NCBI GenBank assembly: GCA_037976565.1
Contig: CP137672.1
Location: 35,852,737 to 35,916,736, forward strand
Length of the DNA: 64,000 bases
DNA from: Mesocentrotus franciscanus
Lineage: Eukaryota; Echinodermata; Echinoidea; Camarodonta; Strongylocentrotidae
Direction of reading: 5' to 3'
The notes below the pieces were generated by a model. It was not told the origin of the DNA. It did no database searches and saw only the letters and a list, made by a program, of their open reading frames with translations. The translations under genes and the position numbers were made by a program. Shown in pieces: positions 48,001-59,005 of this stretch; within the stretch, counting starts at the first letter, position 1; every line of letters starts with the position of its first letter.

Positions 48001-48587
48001 TTGTTGTTTTGAATATTATACACAGTGTTCAAACAAGCAGATATACATTTGTAACGGTTATTTAAAAAAAAGATAAAGAAAGGGATTATTAAAGTCTTGT
48101 CCTTGCTTATAAAATGAAATACTCTACTCTAAAATTCAAATCTACATGTAGAATTTTAAAAAAAATAGGGAAATAGTAAATGCTACTAAAAATCAGTATT
48201 CAGTATCAACAGTATCAACTAAATAAAAAAATGTATGTCGCATAAAAACAAAGAAAGGGCTCTATCCCACAAGACTGACAGCCCAAGAGATCAACAATAT
48301 CAGTCTTGTAGAATAGGCCTATTATAAACAGGATGAAGTGGAACTTTTGGTGTAGAAAATTCCAGGGGGTATGCAGTCCCTTTTCATTTTAATATTCACA
48401 TTGCATGGAAGGAATGGAAAAGGTCTGCATCATCCTCAAAAGGAAAATGTCAGAACAGCTTTTTCTGCACATTCCAATTTTCCTACTGACCCAATTTTCC
48501 TTACAATATTAAGTCATAAGCATTAGAGCATTAAGGCATACTTATACAAAGTAACACTGAGAGTGAGAGATTAGTAATTCTTGTGTA

Positions 48588-48738
48588 ACACGATTGTAAC
48601 TACTTTTCAAAATCCACCGAATGCAATTTTAATAGCCTTGTGCGTATTACTCAATCCGAACACGGTTTCTATTGAATATACAATAGGGTATTGAAATTGC
48701 CCCTGAGTTGATTTTTCGAAAGTAGTTGCGATCGTGTT
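48588..48738. mobile_element. Foldback family (GATCGCAAAGACTTTC type) copy
   Basis: Left arm ACACGATTGTAACTACTTTT, right arm TTTTCGAAAGTAGTTGCGAT with CGTGT, and a central AATCCGAACACGGTTTCTAT. The copy is 151 bp and compact. Confidence 0.7.
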
Positions 48739-49093
48739 ATTTGAATCTGAATTACAGCATTCAAACATGCAAATTAAGAATTAAAATGTGATCATAATGA
48801 GAAAGAAGGCAATGATTATCATCATTGTTCATTTGATGGAGCATAATGAAAAAAAAGGTATCAGATAAAGGGAATAACTCCTGTCTGAACTACACATACA
48901 TACATTATTTAAACAAGCGAATATAGATTTTCTGAATCAAAATTATTAAAAAATAATTTTGAGACAAAGGGAATAATTCTTGCTTTTTATCGTTTCAAAC
49001 AAGAGTATATACTCTTGTTTGAAAAATGAATACTTGCAACAACAAAAAATAGATAAATATATACTGGTACTACAAAACTGGGTGAAACATCAG

Positions 49094-49173
49094 GGGGTGT
49101 TTCATCGACTAAAATAAACTCTGATCTTAAAAATTTATTTTAAGATCAATTTTAAGGCTTGATGAAACACCCC
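49094..49173. mobile_element. 80-bp foldback, GGGGTGTTTCATC ends
   Basis: GGGGTGTTTCATC at the left and GATGAAACACCCC at the right pair exactly. Inner TGATCTTAAAA and TTTTAAGATCA extend the hairpin, so nearly the whole element folds. Confidence 0.75.
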
Positions 49174-49437
49174 AGGTGAATAGAAACAAAAACTGGAGCA
49201 TCACTAACTACAAAAACAAAACAAACAAAAAATCCTAGGACTTATGCAGACCCTTTCTCTTTTATATCATAATGAATACAAGGAATGAAAAGAGTCTCCA
49301 TCATACTTCTCCAACTTTTGCTCCTGTTCACCCAGATAATCCGTATACAGTACAATTGTTTCCATTACTGCACTGTATAATGTCATAATCATAAAAGTGA
49401 CAGAGAGAGAAAGGGAAAACATTGTTGTTTTGAATCT

Positions 49438-49581
49438 GGGCCCTGTTTCATAAAACTTGTTACAAATAACACATTACAATGACGGAAATAAGCTACTGAA
49501 ATAACAGCATCTAATTGCCTGTGACCAAATGTTCATTGAATGTTGACACTTGTTATTGAAAACTTTTATGAAACAGAGCCC
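49438..49581. mobile_element. Foldback MITE, GGGCCCTGTTTCATAAAA ends, 144 bp
   Basis: Left GGGCCCTGTTTCATAAAACT; inverse right GGGCTCTGTTTCATAAAAGT. Followed inward by TTGTTA and TAACAAGTG blocks. Non-coding. Confidence 0.75.
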
Positions 49582-50024
49582 TGATATAAAAAGTAGTACA
49601 TGTACTTACGATAAGAATTGAAAGTGAAATAGAAATAATTACTGTTGTACTGATAGGTAAAACAGGGTGAATAGTAAGATCAGGTTGAATAGGAACTGGA
49701 AATTGGTCAGACCCCCCCCTCCCTCCCCCCCCCCCCAAATAAAAAATAAAAAAGGGAAAAAAGAAAAGCTATCCTAGGATTCATGCAGGCTCTCGGCATT
49801 TTGGTTTCATAATGAATATGAAAATATGAGGAAAAGACTCTGCATCATTCCTTAGTTTAACAAATATATATATATATTTTCGTTTCGTTCCTATTCAACC
49901 CAACATTTGTAATTCTCCTATTTAGGCTATAAGTAACAGATGTAGAGGGGGATATGACATAAATTATACAAATATGCAAATCGAGATTGAAAATATGCAG
50001 AGAAAGAAAAATAAAGACAGGAAA

Positions 50025-50200
50025 ACACGATCTCAACTACCTTCGGAAAATCAACTCAAGGGCAATTTCAATACCATATTGTATGTCCCATAGAAATCAT
50101 GTTCGGATTACGTAATAGGTCTTGCACATTACAAATGGTGACGTGCAAGGCTACTGAAATTGCATCAGGTTGATTTCTCGAAGATAGTTGCAATCATGTT
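50025..50200. mobile_element. Foldback family (GATCGCAAAGACTTTC type) copy
   Basis: Left arm ACACGATCTCAACTACCTTC and AAAATCAACTCAAGGGCAAT; right arm is the inverse, ending TAGTTGCAATCATGTT. Centre: TGTATGTCCCATAGAAATCA, TGTTCGGATTACGTAAT. This is one of the best preserved copies. Confidence 0.8.
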
Positions 50201-50389
50201 AGAATATTTCTTTTTTCATGGATACTGTGGACCTCCTGGAAACCATGTAGATCAAAAGCAGTCCTCTACAAAAGCAGAAAATTCCAAGAAAGAAAGGTAC
50301 ATGTATATAGGTAGAGATATTGAAATGCTAAAAATACATCATGAATCTTAAAAAACATATACTATGTATGCAGAAAAAAATTAATCCAT

Positions 50390-51130
50390 GATATCTCTGG
50401 TGTCATGGAATCCAAGGAAACCTATACTAAGCCCTACCGCGGAGAAAGAAAAAAACAGCACCTGACTGGGCGTGCCGTTCACCCACAGTTTAAGGGACAG
50501 TGCCCGGTAGGCTCATCATTCACAGGTCACCATCTCCCAGCCAGGAATTAGGCCCTACGTACATTCAACGCCATGACCACCAGAAATAAAAAATAAAAAT
50601 CCCGAAGACTTCAAATGAAAGAAGTCCTCTTGAAGAATCCAAAATATGGGATAACTGATCCAAGGACCGACACCTGGCTGCTCCTCGATATGAACGAATA
50701 TAGATGGAGTTCAGTTCCTGACCTAAGACTCTGCACAGTGTGGGTGACTACTAAGAGTAGATTTGATTCAAGGTCTTCTTGAACAGCAAGATATTAGCCA
50801 GCTCGTCTTGAATAGAAGAAGGAAGAAATGGTGGTAAAATATGCGGAATGATCTGATATTTCTCCTGTGATTCAAGGGAACATTGTCTTCAATCTCTTCA
50901 AGTCCTTTATTCTGCACCCTCTCTAGTGACTTCAAAGATGTAGTCCCTGTGTCATACCAGATTGGTGATGCATATTTACTTCGTGAGAGGCCAAATGCAT
51001 TGTAGACTATGATACATATGTGACGAGGGAGGATGTTGCTTGATCAGCGTAGAATGTAGAGACCACTTGTTTTCTTTAACAATACTGAGATGTGCCGAGA
51101 ATAGAACAGAGCTTTGATTATGACTTCAAT
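50390..51130 (-). mobile_element. LINE (CR1/L2-like) 3' end relic, copy 1
   Basis: On the minus strand an open stretch reads VYNAFGLSRSKYASPIWYDT, then SLKSLERVQNKGLEEI, HRRNIRSF and, after a frameshift, DELANILLFKK. This is the order seen at the C-terminus of CR1/L2-like reverse transcriptases (Y-N-L-S-YA-PIW, RVQ-KG, HRRN, ELA-I). The 3' UTR at 50,400-50,590 contains CTGGCTGGGAGATGGTGACC and GTGAATGATGAGCC. That block is repeated at 54.0-54.2 kb. The catalytic YxDD part is absent and frameshifts are present, so it is dead. Confidence 0.6.
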
Positions 51131-51379
51131 GGATTTGATCAAATATGATGCTCCCATTAGTCTTTAAATATTATACAGAATTTGACAAGTCAAGTAAGAA
51201 TACCTAAGGGGAAATGTGAATCCTTCAATTAATCAAATATACTGTATTAAACAAGTACATTTATATATATGATATATGCTTATTTAATTCCCTTTTATCT
51301 CCCATTTTTTTTTACTCTCTTTAGGATTATGCTATAATCACAAGAGAGAGAAATAAAAACTATTTTTGTCATGAACCTG

Positions 51380-51517
51380 TTCCTCGTTTCACGAACCCGT
51401 CTCAACTCTCAAGTACAAGTTCAGCGACATCCCTTTGATATGCGTGTATTAAATTGTACACGCATTTCAGTGGGATGTCGGCGATATGGTACTTATGACG
51501 GTTTCCTGAAATGATGC
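51380..51517. mobile_element. Foldback MITE, GTTTCACGAAACCGTCATAA family, copy 1
   Basis: Arms CGTTTCACGAACCCGTCTCA with AAGTACAAGTTCAGCGACAT, and the inverse ATGTCGGCGATATGGTACTT with ATGACGGTTTCCTGAAA. Abuts copy 2. Confidence 0.75.
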
Positions 51518-51520
51518 CTG

Positions 51521-51660
51521 GGCGTCGTTTCACGAAACCGTCATAAATACAAGTTCACCGACATCCCACTGAAACGTGTGTTTCAATGGAAAAAGGGAAA
51601 CACTCGTTTCGATGGGATGTCGGAGAACTTGCACTTATGACGTTTTCGTGAAACGCTACC
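51521..51660. mobile_element. Foldback MITE, GTTTCACGAAACCGTCATAA family, copy 2
   Basis: Arms CGTTTCACGAAACCGTCATA with ACAAGTTCACCGACATCCCA, and the inverse TGGGATGTCGGAGAACTTGC with CGTTTTCGTGAAACG. The flanking CTGGGCG and CCAGGGTAG (inverse) complete the terminus. It directly follows copy 1. Confidence 0.8.
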
Positions 51661-52542
51661 CTGGTCTACAGTATTCAAACAAGCAAAACTTTTTGCAAAT
51701 AGTATTAGAAAAGGGAAATCAAAATCCTCAGTGAATAAGGTATTCTATAGATCAGGGTGAACATGAACAAAAATTGCAAATTGTATTATGCAAAAAAAAA
51801 GATCTAAGGAATAAAACAGACCTTTGTCATGTTTGCATTCACAAGAAATATAATATGAGAAAGGCCTGCATCTATCAGGGGTGAAAATTATTTTTAAAAG
51901 GAGCCTTTCATATGTCTGTTCTTAGTCACCCCGTTTTACTGTACATCATTCAAACAAGCAAATGTACAGGTGTACTTGCAAATTAAAATAGACTAGGATA
52001 TTAAGAATCGTGTTGATTCCCCACTACAGGGTGAAATGGAACAGTTAGAAAATCACTTTTGGATCCACTCTACCCCCAAAAGAAAAAAAAATCAACAAAT
52101 CCCAGGAACAATGCAGATCTTGTTCATGTTTATATTCATAGTGAGAAATAAAATTAAATGAAAAGAATATACATCATTCCTGTGTGAAGAATAAATGTCA
52201 AAAGGACTTTCCAATGTGTTTCCATTCACCCTAACGTTATGGTAAATTTTCCAAAGAAACAAATCAAAATGTTAAAAGACACATTCATAAACAGTAATAG
52301 AAGTAAAGAAAAGACATAAATGTATTGATTCGAATCTGATTGACAATATTGAAGTACGAAAAAAATATAATACATTAGTGATACTTAAAAAAATAAAAAC
52401 AAAGTAAATTTCTAGTCAATCTGATTTACCATAAACCAGAGTGAATAGGAACAAAAATTGGAACCTCATCAAAAACATATTCATGCAGACCCTTTTCATT
52501 TTTGTACTGATAAATTGATGATGAAAAAAAGAAATGTAAAAA

Positions 52543-52736
52543 ATCACGATCTCAACTACATTCTAAAAAGCAAACTACGGTATTATCAAACAATGGCCTT
52601 GTACGCCTCCTTTTAAAATGTACGAACATTACAATGGCATATTACGTAATCCCAACATTATTTCTAGGGACATTTACAATAGGGTATTGAAATGCCCTAT
52701 AGTTTATTTTTTTCGAAAGTAGTTGTGATTGTGTTA
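52543..52736. mobile_element. Foldback family (GATCGCAAAGACTTTC type) copy
   Basis: Left arm TCACGATCTCAACTACATTC; right arm TTTCGAAAGTAGTTGTGATT with GTGTT. The centre is more diverged but keeps GGCCTTGTACG and ATTACGTAATCC. Confidence 0.65.
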
Positions 52737-52907
52737 AAAAGGGTCTCCATCATTCCTTGATGAAAATGTCAAAAGCAGCTATTCCATTTCTATTCCTATT
52801 TTCCCGTTCTATTGTACATAATCTAGATTTGATAAATCATAAACTTGAGAAAACGGAGGGAAGCATGTTTTTTTACTTTAAGTTAATAAACAATTTTGTT
52901 TGTATTG

Positions 52908-53011
52908 AAATTTCGGGTTGCACCAAATAAATAAAGATCGTTTAGTTACATTAGTTTTTAGTAACAGGATCGTGCGCGCGATCTTTATTTACTGAGTGCA
53001 AGCCGAAATTC
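52908..53011. mobile_element. Foldback MITE, AATTTCGGGTTGCAC ends, 104 bp
   Basis: Left AAATTTCGGGTTGCAC with AATAAATAAAGATCG; inverse right GGAATTTCGGCTTGCACTCA with GTAAATAAAGATCGCGCG. The loop is short. Confidence 0.75.
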
Positions 53012-53643
53012 CTTTACAAATTGACATTTCTTTACCAATTGACATTTATTTACAAAAATGAAATTACTCCCTGAAGCCTTACATTCAAAGCAAGCAGATT
53101 TTTGTTTTAGATGCACGCAAGGCTTACAAAACAATCTTTAAAAATCTGATTCATTGTTGTGAACCTGATTTACTGTTAAAAAAGGGTGAATGGGAACAAA
53201 AATCATTTTGACCACTTCCCCCTCCTTCCCAAATTTGTGTTTATACCATGATTAATTCAGACTCATTTTGTAATGCGTGTTCCTATTCTTTTTTACAGTA
53301 CAGCATTAAAACAAACAAATCAAAAATAATAATTTAAAGAAAAACATGAATAATATGTATTACTTTCTTATCCATATAGGTTTTAAATCTGATTTACGAA
53401 ATAAAAAACAAAATCTAAAATTTAAATAGTACAATTATACTGTAACGGAATACGTCATTCTGGATATAAATCTGAAATACTCCATATATTCAGACAAACA
53501 AGATGTAAAATTAGTTATTATTGCTCAATAGTAAGAAAATGATAATCACTGTGAATGTGATGTACAGTATTAAAACAAGTAAATCTAGCTCAGATACATC
53601 CTAATTATACAGAGTAATGGACATATTTTCTGATAAAACAGTA

Positions 53644-53803
53644 ATCGTGATCACAAAGACTTTCAAGAAAGCAACGAGAATTCTTTCAATATCGTATTGT
53701 ATATCCTATAGAAATTGTGTTCGGAGATTATGCGATGTCATTGCGATGGACAAAGGTACTGAAATTAATTTAGGTTCATTTTTGAAAGTCTTTGTAATCG
53801 TGA
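53644..53803. mobile_element. Foldback family (GATCGCAAAGACTTTC type) copy
   Basis: Left arm ATCGTGATCACAAAGACTTT, right arm GAAAGTCTTTGTAATCGTGA. Centre TGTATATCCTATAGAAATTG, TGTTCGGAGATTATG. It gives the track of codons 53,617-53,913 an open frame by chance. Confidence 0.75.
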
Positions 53804-53999
53804 TAGTATTCAAATATGCAAATCTCATATTCATACTATCAAAATTATGCCAGGACAAACAAATATATTCTACGGGTTTCTTGAAACCACATGGAAGATC
53901 AAAGGTGTGCTAGAGCCAAAGCTCAAGAAAGAGATTATCTAGAAATGTAAGGAAATACCAATACAGCAGGTGATATAATACTACACATAAAAATTAATA

Positions 54000-54440
54000 C
54001 ACAAAATTTCTGGTGTCATGGAATCCCTAGAAACCCATACAAGGCCCTAACCCCGCCCCTGTGGAAAAAACTAGAACCTGACTGGGCGTGCCGTTCACCC
54101 ACAGTTTAAGGGACAGGGCCCCGTGGGCTCATCATTCACAGGTCACCATCTCCCAGCCAGGCTTTGCCTACACTACATTTTACACCATGACCACCAGAAA
54201 ATGAACAAAATATACAAAATACTCAAGATACTGTAACAAATTAAATGCACTCACTGCTGTATTGAAGAAACCCTAATTAGAGACGAACTGATGCTGGGAC
54301 AAAATATGTCCAAAGTTGGCTTGTCCTTGGTATGTTAAGACACAATAAAAGCTGTTTAACACACCATCCAATAGGATATCAGCCAGCTTGATGGATGAAG
54401 GAAGGAAGAAACTGCGGTAAAAATTGATGCAACATTCAAC
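54000..54440 (-). mobile_element. LINE 3' end relic, copy 2
   Basis: TGTCATGGAATCCCTAGAAA through GACTGGGCGTGCCGTTCACC, CATCTCCCAGCCAGG and CACCATGACCACCAGAAA repeats 50,400-50,590. It is followed by AGCCAGCTTGATGGATGAAG, matching the ELA-I coding end of copy 1. Orientation is the same and divergence is higher. Confidence 0.55.
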
Positions 54441-55039
54441 ATCAAAAGACTTTTAAAGTTAAGGGTGATGCCGTTTTCTATCGCGTGTCTTGTTAATTTA
54501 TACCCCAGTGAGTTATATGCACTCTAGCAAAAGATATCCATCGTAGACCTCTTTCATCAAAAGGAATATTGAGTGCGACAAAGAAGTTGATGCTTGGTAA
54601 GGTGATACTTATCGCTATACTATCAATGATTTGATTGTGTTTTATACATAAAACAGGTAAATCCAGTCTTAATTTTCAAAAGTAGTAGCAAAGGAGATGT
54701 AGTGATTCTTACAATGAATCTGATAAGCAATATTCAACATGCTATACAATAGATGAACAGCAAGAAGTATTGTTCTCTTTTCCTTTTCTGCTCAGAACCA
54801 GTAGGGCATTTGCTCTAACTGAAAGTATATAAGTTAAAGCCCTTCTGGCGTTGAGCAGATGATACAATAATAACCACTCTTGATGTACATTTATTATACA
54901 GCATCACAATATTAAGCAATTACATATATAATAGAAAAGGGTGATACTTGATGTGAATCCCATAGTATTCAAACATGTATTAACTAAGGTTTAGGATATA
55001 ATTATGAAGACAAAGAGGGAAAAGATTCCAGTTTCCAAT

Positions 55040-55174
55040 CTGGGCAGCGTTTCACGAAGCCGTCACAAGTACAAGTTAACCTACCAGTCATTGAAATGCG
55101 TGTATTGAATTTAACACGTGTTTCAATGGGAAGTCGGTGAACTTGCACTTATGACGATTTTGTGAAACAATGCC
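55040..55174. mobile_element. Foldback MITE, GTTTCACGAAACCGTCATAA family, copy 3
   Basis: Starts CTGGGCAGCGTTTCACGAAG and CCGTCACAAGTACAAGTTAA. The inverse right arm contains AAGTCGGTGAACTTGCACTT and ATGACGATTTTGTGAAAC. The same family lies 3.5 kb away at 51.4-51.66 kb. Confidence 0.8.
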
Positions 55175-55842
55175 GTAATTTACAATATTAAAACAATTAT
55201 GGTGAGTAAGATTTCCTACTAACAATTAGGAACAGGAAACGGTAATGAAAACAAAATTGAATCTGATACAGCATAAAACAGGGTAAATGGCAAGATGTGA
55301 TAAAGGAACAAAATTGAAGCATCGCTTTTGCAGAAAAAAAAACCCGGGAAAATGCACACCCATTCCATTTTTGTATTGATGTTGAAAAGAAGAATAGGAA
55401 CAGCATCATTCCTGGGAGGAATTTTTTTAATTTCTGAACCTATTCATTTTAGGTTCATTTCTGAACCTATTCAAACAAAAAAATTATAAAAATAGAATTA
55501 AAAAAACAATATCTTCCTTTTCAAGACCATTTTAGATTTTGCTGTCATTTAAGTCTGCATCTTGCAAGAGAGGTTCAATACTGAACCTTGTCAGAAGTGT
55601 GATATACAGTATCCAAACCTCTCAAGGAAAGTTAATAATAAAAATAATAAAGTTGCAATTAAAAAACATCCTATTGTTGTAGATATCAACTCCAACTTTA
55701 AAAAATAGGACTGATCATTGAGAGAAGTTTTTAAAAACTAAATGAAAATAATAAGTTTTGCTCTGACATACAGTTCTTGGATAAGAAGGGTCCTAGAAAA
55801 TCCATTAGAAGAATAATATAAATAGGTAAAAATATATGTAAA

Positions 55843-56238
55843 TCATGACTTGATACTTTTAAAGAGCATGTGAAGAGCTGTAATTGATTCTAAGATAGCA
55901 CGAAACATCCCTGCTGCAATGGAGAGAAGGGTGTAGCAGGGTGTGTATTGTAATAGACTGCGTAGAGTTGCTTTACAGTAAGACAGGTTTGCTAACATAT
56001 TCAAATTGTATGCATACTGTTTAAAGAAAGGTTGTTTGACAATCCGAAAGCTTGTCCGAGGCTTACCCAACGTAGCAACAAGTAATGTATGCATGGATTC
56101 CAAGTATTGTAGTTCATTCGTTAATGACAGGCTAATTGAATAACTCGTCACTAGGTCCCCATGCGAACAAAAATCCATAAATTTGAATATGTTAGTGAAC
56201 CGGTCTATTGAAGTGGATGAAAGACAAGGAGAGAGCAA
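55843..56238 (-). other. Unrecognised 131-codon open frame
   Basis: The longest open frame here that is not simple repeat (starts MLSPCLSSTSIDRF). It is mildly hydrophobic and Leu/Ser-rich, with no motif I recognise, no signal peptide and no neighbouring exon. A chance frame in AT-rich DNA is the likeliest explanation; a single exon of an unknown gene or a transposon remnant cannot be excluded. Confidence 0.2.
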
Positions 56239-57320
56239 TCATCTTGCTGTAAATGTCATACACAGTATGCAAAATATTTCCTATTTATGCAAGGATGACG
56301 AAGAGGAAATCTAGCAATGGGGAGGGGGTGTTTTAATGGCTTGCTTTGAATGGACTATCTAAATATGCAAGTCTGAATTTGATAGATCCCAATGACAGTG
56401 AAAGCTAGGATTAGTATTACAGTAATCTTGCTAGGGATCCGATGCAGGGTCTACATCATTAAAACATTGAATTTGTATCCATCATCAATAATTATATGTA
56501 CATCATTTAAGGGACAAATCGATATTTTAATAAATTTAAACTAAAAAAAAGGCAAATAAATTGTTTTAAAAGAGATATAGAAGTTATATATACCCTATTA
56601 GAAAACAACGCAAAACTAAACTTTAAAAATATTTGAAAGTTTAATAGAAAAACAGATTTTTATTTTTTAAGATTCTTGTAAATTAACAAGTGATCTGTCT
56701 ACACACCATTCCAGCACTTCATTGCCACTCCTTGTAGTTACTCGCCTCACCTACCATCCCAGTATAGCTTCCTGAGTGAGCTGCCAAAGGGATTACCCAA
56801 CCAAGTACCAAGTACCAAGTACCAAGTACAAATATTATTTAATCAAAACTTAGATTTAAATTTTACCATATTAATGGCAATATAAGTATTCGAACACACC
56901 ATGCAAAAGGCAGTTCATAATTGCAGTCTCGGAACGAGCATAGAAATGTCACTTCTAATATTGTAAAAACTGTGAAAAACTATAAAAAATAATGGATACA
57001 TGCTCATGAAACTTATGTAATCAACATTACTTTGTGCATCAATATAATATTCCATGATATACCGCTCGAAATACATGTACTATTCTTTTTAATTTCAAGC
57101 TATTCATTTATCACCCCATTGCATTAGAAATGTTATTGATAATGGACCCATCCATATTGACATATTCTGTGTATAATTGGAGTCATTTGTGACCAGCACC
57201 AATTATTACCTGGCCTACTGGACAATTCCTGCCAAATCTAGCTCTGTCAATAAAATAACACACTGAAGGAAAAGACTCTACAACTGTTATATGTGAGGGT
57301 TGATTGCAAAACACCATATC
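56239..57320. other. Gene-free stretch
   Basis: No exon recognised. Contains four copies of the 7-mer CAAGTAC at about 56,802-56,829 and one further worn trace of the repeated-unit phrase (GATGCAGGGTCTACATCATT at about 56,441). Confidence 0.4.
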
Positions 57321-57329
57321 TAAACTTAA

Positions 57330-57858
57330 AGATACTATGTCCCATTTGCAGCCAACATCAAATTCTGTAGAACTTTGCAGGAAATATGAATATGTCATGT
57401 ATGTCCTATCTGTAGAATTTCAACGTTAGCAGTGTCCTAATATTCAAATTATGCAAGAAACCCGTTTACTTGCTAGACTTCACTGTCAGACACTATTGAG
57501 TGACTGACTGGCTTTTTCATCTTTGGTAATAACATACATAAAATGAGCTGTAAAGGGTACATGAGCATTTGTCTACATCAATAACCCACTTCTTGTAATG
57601 GCCAAAATTAAACTGATTGAATCTTTGCGCAGCATAAAACGTACGACCATTCGGTACAATGGTCTGAAAAATCAGACTATTACTTACTGGCTCTATAGCT
57701 CCTAAGTCGATTCGACAACTAATAGTCGTTATTTTCCCACTTAAAGACATTTTCAAGCCCACTTTTTTTTAGGGAAGTTCTAAATTAGTATTGTCTTTCA
57801 AATGCCGTTGGAATTTAACCTTTTCATTTTTTTGGCCTGCAAATGGGACATAGTACCT
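57330..57858. mobile_element. TTAA-flanked non-autonomous transposon, 529 bp, copy 2
   Basis: Inverted copy of the element at 14,809-15,337, between TTAA at 57326-57329 and 57859-57862. Ends AGATACTATGTCCCATTTGC and, inverse, AGGTACTATGTCCCATTTGC. It keeps the same internal open frame on the minus strand (57,517-57,762). Confidence 0.85.
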
Positions 57859-58030
57859 TTAACATTAGATTACAACTTCTGAAGATTTCGTTACAACAAT
57901 ATATGTACAAATTAAGAAGGTTTACCACCATGTATTTATCGGCGAGGCCTTTTATTCAGTCACTATATATACACCTGCACAGCACCTATACCAGTACGAG
58001 AATACACCCGACGGTGGCCTTTACTTATAG

Positions 58031-58079
58031 TGAAGAAGCGAAGAAGAAGAAGAAGAAGAAGAAGAAGAAGAAGAAGAAG
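58031..58079. repeat. GAA microsatellite
   Basis: About 15 GAA/AAG units. Simple repeat. Confidence 0.95.
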
Positions 58080-58408
58080 GTTCTTAGTTTTATAACCAAT
58101 ATTATGTCAAACCTCTGAAGTAAACCTCGTGGTCTTAGGAGGTATGGGGTAAACAGATCTGGTGAGTAGGAACATGTTGTCACAAGGTAGACATTCAAAT
58201 ACCTGCATACTTACCATCCTTGTGTGTTTGCGTCCCACGGCGAGGCCTGATCTGTGGAATACAGAATGTTCTAATATAGGTGTCAGGGGAATTATGATGA
58301 GACAAATTGAGTGTAAATATTAAAGACACCTGACGTAGATCACCGCGCCTGGAAGCTAGAGAGATCACAGAATAATTATGGTGCAGCCGCGGTTAGTGCA
58401 GTGTGTGA

Positions 58409-58680
58409 CCATAGCCCGAAGTAAGTAAGTGAATGACTCTAAATTGGCAATGCGATGAAAATATGAAATCACTATTTCCGTGTACAAATTGGCAATATTT
58501 TTCAATCAAATTTTGCTCTCTTCTTCCGTATTGTTTAAATTAATAACCACGTGTTTTCAAACTATGAAGGAGTGAAAAAAATTAAATGGAATGTTGCCAA
58601 TTTGAGAAGGGAAATAGTGATTTCATATTTTCATCGCATTGCCAATTTAGAGTCATTCACTTACTTACTTCGGGCTATGG
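58409..58680. mobile_element. MITE with perfect 71-bp terminal inverted repeats, 272 bp
   Basis: 58409-58479 and 58610-58680 are exact inverse copies, starting CCATAGCCCGAAGTAAGTAA. Pairing continues imperfectly inward (CAAATTGGCAA). Perfect TIRs suggest recent insertion or recent arm correction. No coding capacity and no clear target-site duplication. Confidence 0.9.
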
Positions 58681-59005
58681 AACCGGAACTGCTGTGTGCT
58701 AAATGACATTCTTAATAGCTCGGTGTATAGGCCATGACTGAAAGTATCTTCTTCAGCTGTTTACCAATAGAGCATTGCGTTATTTCAAATAGGACTTACA
58801 GAATACTGTGCTCCTAAGCGATTTAAGTTAAAGAAAGTGAAACTGATCAAACTTCAGCCTTATTAAATACATGTATTGTGAGCCAGTTAAAAATATCTTA
58901 AATTACTCCTATTTGATTAGACCTTCTTAGCAAGGAAAACAATCTCTCTTAAATTGTACGTTTCATCGCTAGTCATTCTACCATGGGAGTTGCTATTTTG
59001 ATTAA

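Larger units (their letters stand above)
48001..55700. repeat. Region of decayed repeated units with inserted elements
   Basis: Two phrases recur in one orientation. One is like CAGTATTCAAACAAGCAAAT (48.02, 48.76, 51.67, 51.95, 53.56, 53.81 kb and others). The other is like TTCATGCAGACCCTTTTCAT, followed by a TCATAATGAATA-AAAAG block and TCTGCATCATTCCT (48.38, 49.24, 49.79, 51.82, 52.11, 52.48, 55.35 kb). Between them stand GGGTGAATAGGAACAAAAAT and TCCTATTCACCC-like pieces. Spacing varies from about 0.3 to 0.9 kb because foldbacks and LINE pieces are inserted. It looks like an old tandem array of unknown origin. No coding frame is shared between units. Confidence 0.6.
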
